A DNA stretch of 9,213 nt from an uncultured Peptococcaceae bacterium. GTDB taxonomy: Bacteria; Bacillota; Peptococcia; Peptococcales; Peptococcaceae. Location of the stretch: the NCBI GenBank assembly GCA_902496505.1, contig CABVBB010000049.1:1-9213 (forward strand), read 5' to 3'. The notes below the pieces were generated by a model. The model saw only the letters and a program-made list of their open reading frames with translations. It was not told where the DNA came from and searched no databases. Positions within the stretch are counted from its first letter, which is position 1; each line of letters opens with the position of its first letter. Positions 6,303-9,213 of this stretch are shown here, in pieces. The position numbers and the translations under genes were made by a program.

Positions 6303-6332
6303 AAGCCTCCCGCTAAAAACGGGAGGCTTTTT
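6303..6332 (+). terminator. Right copy of the duplicated terminator hairpin (strong on plus)
   Basis: The stem AAGCCTCCCG (6303-6312) with CGGGAGGCTT (6320-6329) is followed by five T (6328-6332), making a good terminator for plus-strand transcripts from the LysR gene. On the minus strand it is followed by CAGGATG instead of T, so it should be weak for the permease that ends 20 nt away. Each convergent gene thus has its strong terminator at the far end of the element. Confidence 0.8.
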
Positions 6333-6351
6333 GCTATACAGCAGATCCTAT

Positions 6352-7746
6352 TTAGACATAGAGGAAGCCAATAAGTTTCCACCACGGCAAGAGGATGGCA
6401 AAGGCGATGATCAAGTTGACGACCATTTTGATGCCCATGAGTTTCATGAAGTCTGTCAAGCGGATGATGCCGAAAGCGAAGGAGATCAAATACAGCGCGT
6501 ATTCGTACGGCATGATGATCTGGTCGACAGAGGAGATCATGAAGTAGTAAACAGCCATTGGATTGAGGCCTAAGCCTGTACCGATGGTAGCCAAGGGGAG
6601 CGAGAAGGCAGCTTCCATGGCCAGCGGGGTCATAACGAAGTTGCAGACGACCAGCCATACCCACTCAATGAGGAAGAAGGTGTAGTGGCCGTGGCCATCT
6701 AAGAGCGGCATGACCATCTGAACGATGATCTGGCCCAGTCCCAGGGAACCAGCCACTGCGCCGATGCCCATGCAGGCGGTGATGAAGAGGATGAAGCCGT
6801 AGTTGACTCTCTGGATGTCTTTATTGGTCGCAGCACCAATTTTCGGGAAAGCCATCAAAAGCGGGATGACCGCCATACCCCAGGTGACTTCAAAACCGTG
6901 GAATTTCTGAGTGATGATGAACAGGAAGTAGAAAACGATGACCGCAGCGGTTTTCTTTTCGTCAGTGGTCATAGGACCCTGTTCTTTTAATTTCTGGGTA
7001 AAATACTCTTTGCCGCTGATCGGTTGGTCAGGCTTAAACAAGCGAGAGGCAATGAAGACCATGACGACGAAGAATAAAATAAGCGGGGCATTGATGAACC
7101 AGGATTCAAAGAAGCCCAAGAGTTCCAGCGGGCCGGTGACGCTTTCGCCGATGCCCATCATCAGGACAGGGGCGGTAAATTTGGCCATATTCGGCAGCAG
7201 GCAGGCCATAGCGCCGGTCAGCATGATACCAGCGGACTCTTTGCAGAGTTTGAGGTCCAAAGCGACGCAGATGCCGTAGGTCAGAGCGGCCATCGGGACA
7301 ACGACGCTGCCGACGAACATGGTGAGCAAAAAGCCAGCGGCTGCCAGACCGATCAGGATACCATTATAGGTAGCACCAGTCTTTAAAATACAGAAGTAAG
7401 CTACACGCGAAAGCAGACCAGTGCTTTCCAAAACGTTGGCCATGAGCAGACCGGAGAGCATCATCCAGGGGATGTACTGCGTCCAGGGCTGGAAAGCTAC
7501 CGTTGCGGGAGCGACCTTGAAAAATACCCAAAACAGCGGCAGGGCCAAGGCGACAGTGGTCTGATTGACCGTTTCAAAAGCGAAACACAAAATACCCATC
7601 AAGGTAGAAGCAAAGAATAATTTCATTTGCATGGTAAAGACTTCGTTGGTCGGAATCAGCATGATGATCAAGGGAATGCCGATATTAAAGACCCATTTGA
7701 TAATATCGCCCTTTGATGCTTTAGCTTTTGCAGTTGCAGTTGCCAT
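6352..7746 (-). CDS. Second divergent DASS/SLC13-like anion permease (464 aa)
   Basis: This is an inner-membrane transporter with about 11-12 hydrophobic segments and the repeated two-half plan of the DASS/SLC13 symporters. Its N-terminus is low-complexity and basic (ATATAKAKASKGD), followed by the first helix. The putative hairpin/helix regions are FVGSVVVPMAALTYGI (144-159) and NFVMTPLAMEAAFSLPL (369-385). The Ser-Asn-Thr signature of characterised members is absent from both, so the transported anion and coupling ion cannot be inferred. A cytoplasmic hydrophilic loop (about 235-265, KPDQPISGKEYFTQKLKEQG) lies between the halves. The start is supported by AGGAGG at 7756-7761, 9 nt before the ATG. 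The gene follows the MFS exporter gene by 105 bp with no visible terminator between, so co-transcription is plausible, and no good promoter could be placed in the gap. It is clearly different in sequence from the permease at 1079-2539, so it is not a recent duplicate. The family call is moderately sure. Confidence 0.78.
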   Translation of the reverse strand: MATATAKAKASKGDIIKWVFNIGIPLIIMLIPTNEVFTMQMKLFFASTLMGILCFAFETVNQTTVALALPLFWVFFKVAPATVAFQPWTQYIPWMMLSGLLMANVLESTGLLSRVAYFCILKTGATYNGILIGLAAAGFLLTMFVGSVVVPMAALTYGICVALDLKLCKESAGIMLTGAMACLLPNMAKFTAPVLMMGIGESVTGPLELLGFFESWFINAPLILFFVVMVFIASRLFKPDQPISGKEYFTQKLKEQGPMTTDEKKTAAVIVFYFLFIITQKFHGFEVTWGMAVIPLLMAFPKIGAATNKDIQRVNYGFILFITACMGIGAVAGSLGLGQIIVQMVMPLLDGHGHYTFFLIEWVWLVVCNFVMTPLAMEAAFSLPLATIGTGLGLNPMAVYYFMISSVDQIIMPYEYALYLISFAFGIIRLTDFMKLMGIKMVVNLIIAFAILLPWWKLIGFLYV

Positions 7747-7851
7747 AACGTTACGCCTCCTATAAAGAAGATAAAATTATTGAAGATGACAAGTAGATGA
7801 TGCCTTTTCAAACAGCGTTCCTATCACCTCGCTTCCTCCATATCGTGTGCT

Positions 7852-9213
7852 CTAGCGGCTGGCTTTGATCCGTGTGACGGCAAAGATGCCGAAGAGGATA
7901 AAACCTATGCCGATGAGTGCCAGATCATTGATAGACAAGACATAGCAGGCATTGTAGACGGACGCTGTATCGGTGAGCGGGTCTAACGCCGTCATCTTTT
8001 GGATGTGCTGGTTGGTTCTGAGTACTAAGAAAGTATTGATCAGCCCGATGGCAAAGGAAGAACCGCACTGCCTGACCCAGCTGTTGACCGCAGCGGCGTG
8101 GCTGGTATAGGCGGTAGGAATGACCGTCATGCCCAGATTGGTGCAGGGCATACTGAGAGAAGCTAAGCCCAGATCGCGGACCACGACGGTAAAGAGGACA
8201 AAGAGCCCTGCTGTCGTCAGCGTCAAGCTGTGCAGCATGAGCATGGAAACGATCCCCACGCTTAAGCAGCAGATCAAAAGCAGCTTGGCATTGAGCCGGT
8301 CGTAGTATTTGCCGATGAGGGGCACGAGGAAAAAGATCATCAATGGTCCCGGCAGCATGATCAGTGCCGAGATCGTGGTGCTGTAGCCCATGATATCCTG
8401 CAGATAGATCGGCAGGACGACGATGCTCAAGTTCATGCAGACACTGGCGATGGTCAGGACGACCAAACTCCAGGTAAATGTCTCATAGCGCAGCACTTTG
8501 AGGTAAAGCATGGGGTTTTTGACGCGGAATTCGGTCAGCGCAAAGATGATGATGCAGACCGCGCCTGCAATCAGCATGAGGATGCTGGCCAGATTCATTC
8601 CCCATTTGGAAAAATTGCTGAAAACATAGAGCAGACAGAAGGTGCCGAAGGTCCCGGTGACTAAGCCCAGGTAATCGAAGCGCTGCTTCTCGTCCGTCTC
8701 TTTGATCTTGTAATAGGGGATCACGGCCCGCGCTACGATGATCGCGGCCAAGATCAGGGGCACATTCATGAAGAAGACCCACTGCCAGCCCCAAGCGTCT
8801 GTGACAAGTCCCGCTACTGTCGGGCCAAAGGTCGGCGCCAAGACGCCGGATACGCTCCAAATGCTTAAGGCAAAGGCTTGCTTTTCTCTGGGCACCACCT
8901 GGTAGACCAGGCTCATGGTGATCGGCATCAGCATACCGCCGAAGCAGCCTTGCAGGATGCGGAAGGCAATCAAGCTGCCGACGCTCCAGGAAAAGCCTAA
9001 TAAAAAGGATGTGATCAAAAATCCCGTCAGGGCAAGGATATAAGTGCGTTTCAAACTCAACCGATCTGAAAGATAGCCGATCATAGGGGCGACAATGCCG
9101 GAAGCCAGCATATAGCCAGTCAGCGTCCATTGTACTTGAATGATATCCGCATGGAATACGCTCATAAAAACTGGCAGCATGATGGTCACGGTCGTCGAGC
9201 TGAGCGAGGCAGA
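7852..9213 (-). CDS. MFS drug exporter of the DHA2/EmrB-QacA type (N-terminus beyond window)
   Basis: This proton-driven inner-membrane exporter of the major facilitator superfamily belongs to the 14-helix drug:H+ antiporter group. The frame is open from the window edge (454 codons including stop). The first visible residues, SASLSSTTVTIMLPV, are the usual first helix of EmrB-like proteins, so the true start lies outside the window. The GTG at 9189 that opens a shorter frame falls inside that helix and is not the start. Numbering from the edge, motif A is at ~46-56 (GYLSDRLSLKR) and motif C is at ~112-127 (SGVLAPTFGPTVAGLV), followed by DAWGWQWVFFMNVP, which is typical of DHA2. WTLTGYMLA near residue 29 is also a family hallmark. 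The C-terminus ends in a basic tail, TRIKASR. It lies upstream of, and on the same strand as, a DASS-like permease and may share its transcript. The substrate is unknown; the exporter could serve drugs, bile-like acids or metabolites. Confidence 0.9.
   Translation of the reverse strand, partial: SASLSSTTVTIMLPVFMSVFHADIIQVQWTLTGYMLASGIVAPMIGYLSDRLSLKRTYILALTGFLITSFLLGFSWSVGSLIAFRILQGCFGGMLMPITMSLVYQVVPREKQAFALSIWSVSGVLAPTFGPTVAGLVTDAWGWQWVFFMNVPLILAAIIVARAVIPYYKIKETDEKQRFDYLGLVTGTFGTFCLLYVFSNFSKWGMNLASILMLIAGAVCIIIFALTEFRVKNPMLYLKVLRYETFTWSLVVLTIASVCMNLSIVVLPIYLQDIMGYSTTISALIMLPGPLMIFFLVPLIGKYYDRLNAKLLLICCLSVGIVSMLMLHSLTLTTAGLFVLFTVVVRDLGLASLSMPCTNLGMTVIPTAYTSHAAAVNSWVRQCGSSFAIGLINTFLVLRTNQHIQKMTALDPLTDTASVYNACYVLSINDLALIGIGFILFGIFAVTRIKASR

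Larger units (their letters stand above)
6023..6330. repeat. Foldback element with nested inverted repeats (MITE-like or structured RNA)
   Basis: A non-coding block fills the gap between two tail-to-tail genes. Its ends are two identical 28-nt palindromic hairpins (6024-6051 and 6303-6330). Inside them the left and right halves pair from the outside in. Segment 6051-6067 pairs with 6286-6302 (12 Watson-Crick pairs and one wobble of 17). Segment 6094-6101 pairs with 6262-6269 (7 of 8). Segment 6168-6184 pairs perfectly with 6234-6250 (17 of 17), then 6191-6195 with 6223-6227 and 6200-6205 with 6215-6220. The pairing centre stays nearly constant (sums of paired positions 12353 to 12420), so the whole block can fold into one long hairpin. 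Small side hairpins are GTGG/CCAC (6067-6081) and GACGT-GCG-ACGTC (6257-6269). No transposase or credible ORF is present. A non-autonomous mobile element and a dispersed structured RNA both fit. Confidence 0.6.

Noticed and set aside
6089..6316. 75-codon plus-strand frame through the foldback element
   Set aside because: It overlaps the same repeats, has no ribosome site and ends inside the right terminator hairpin, so it is not a credible gene.
7747..7851. Promoter for the second permease in the gap after the MFS gene
   Set aside because: TTGTCA- and TTGAAA-like boxes occur, but none has a -10 box at acceptable spacing.
8483..9130. 215-codon minus-strand frame within the MFS gene
   Set aside because: This is an out-of-frame shadow rich in Arg, His and Leu. 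The other frame carries the MFS motifs.
9181..9189. GTG 9189 as the start of the MFS exporter
   Set aside because: The frame continues upstream to the window edge with residues that belong to the first helix, so the true start is outside the window.

Overview
The window holds six protein genes, four complete and two running off the ends, with short spacers. The strong AGGAGG-type ribosome binding sites, roughly even base composition and the mix of divergent DASS-type anion permeases, LysR regulators and an EmrB-type exporter suggest an anaerobic member of the Bacillota. A Negativicutes-like organism is my guess, at low confidence. There is no rRNA, tRNA, CRISPR array, transposase or phage gene.

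Layout. (1) 1-882, minus: a LysR-type regulator, complete at its start and cut at its C-terminus by the window edge. It has a small operator-like dyad upstream. (2) 1021-4643, minus: a two-gene operon. A cytoplasmic alkaline-phosphatase-superfamily phosphodiesterase/phosphohydrolase comes first, then a DASS/SLC13-like permease. An intercistronic hairpin separates the two genes and a strong rho-independent terminator ends the operon. (3) 4644-5034: a 391-bp divergent control region. It holds an extended -10 promoter for the operon overlapped by an 8+8 bp perfect dyad, plus a second dyad and a TATAAT box for the gene on the other side. (4) 5035-6012, plus: a second LysR-type regulator, divergent from the operon and its most likely controller. 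(5) 6013-6351: a tail-to-tail gap filled by a foldback element of about 300 bp. Two copies of an identical 28-nt terminator hairpin flank a segment of nested inverted repeats, including one perfect 17+17 bp pair. It has no credible ORF. (6) 6352-9213, minus: a 14-TM-class (DHA2/EmrB-like) MFS exporter, partial at its start, followed by a second divergent DASS/SLC13-like permease.

How it fits together (inference). The second LysR protein, the phosphohydrolase and the first permease look like one catabolic module. The permease would import an organic anion, the cytosolic metal enzyme would cleave a phospho-ester or related bond, and LysR would sense the substrate or product. The substrate cannot be read from the sequence. 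The second permease and the MFS exporter may share a transcript, since no terminator or clear promoter is visible between them. The most unusual DNA in the window is the foldback element in the tail-to-tail gap. It looks either like a small non-autonomous mobile element that split and duplicated a bidirectional terminator, or like a structured RNA with two mutually exclusive folds.
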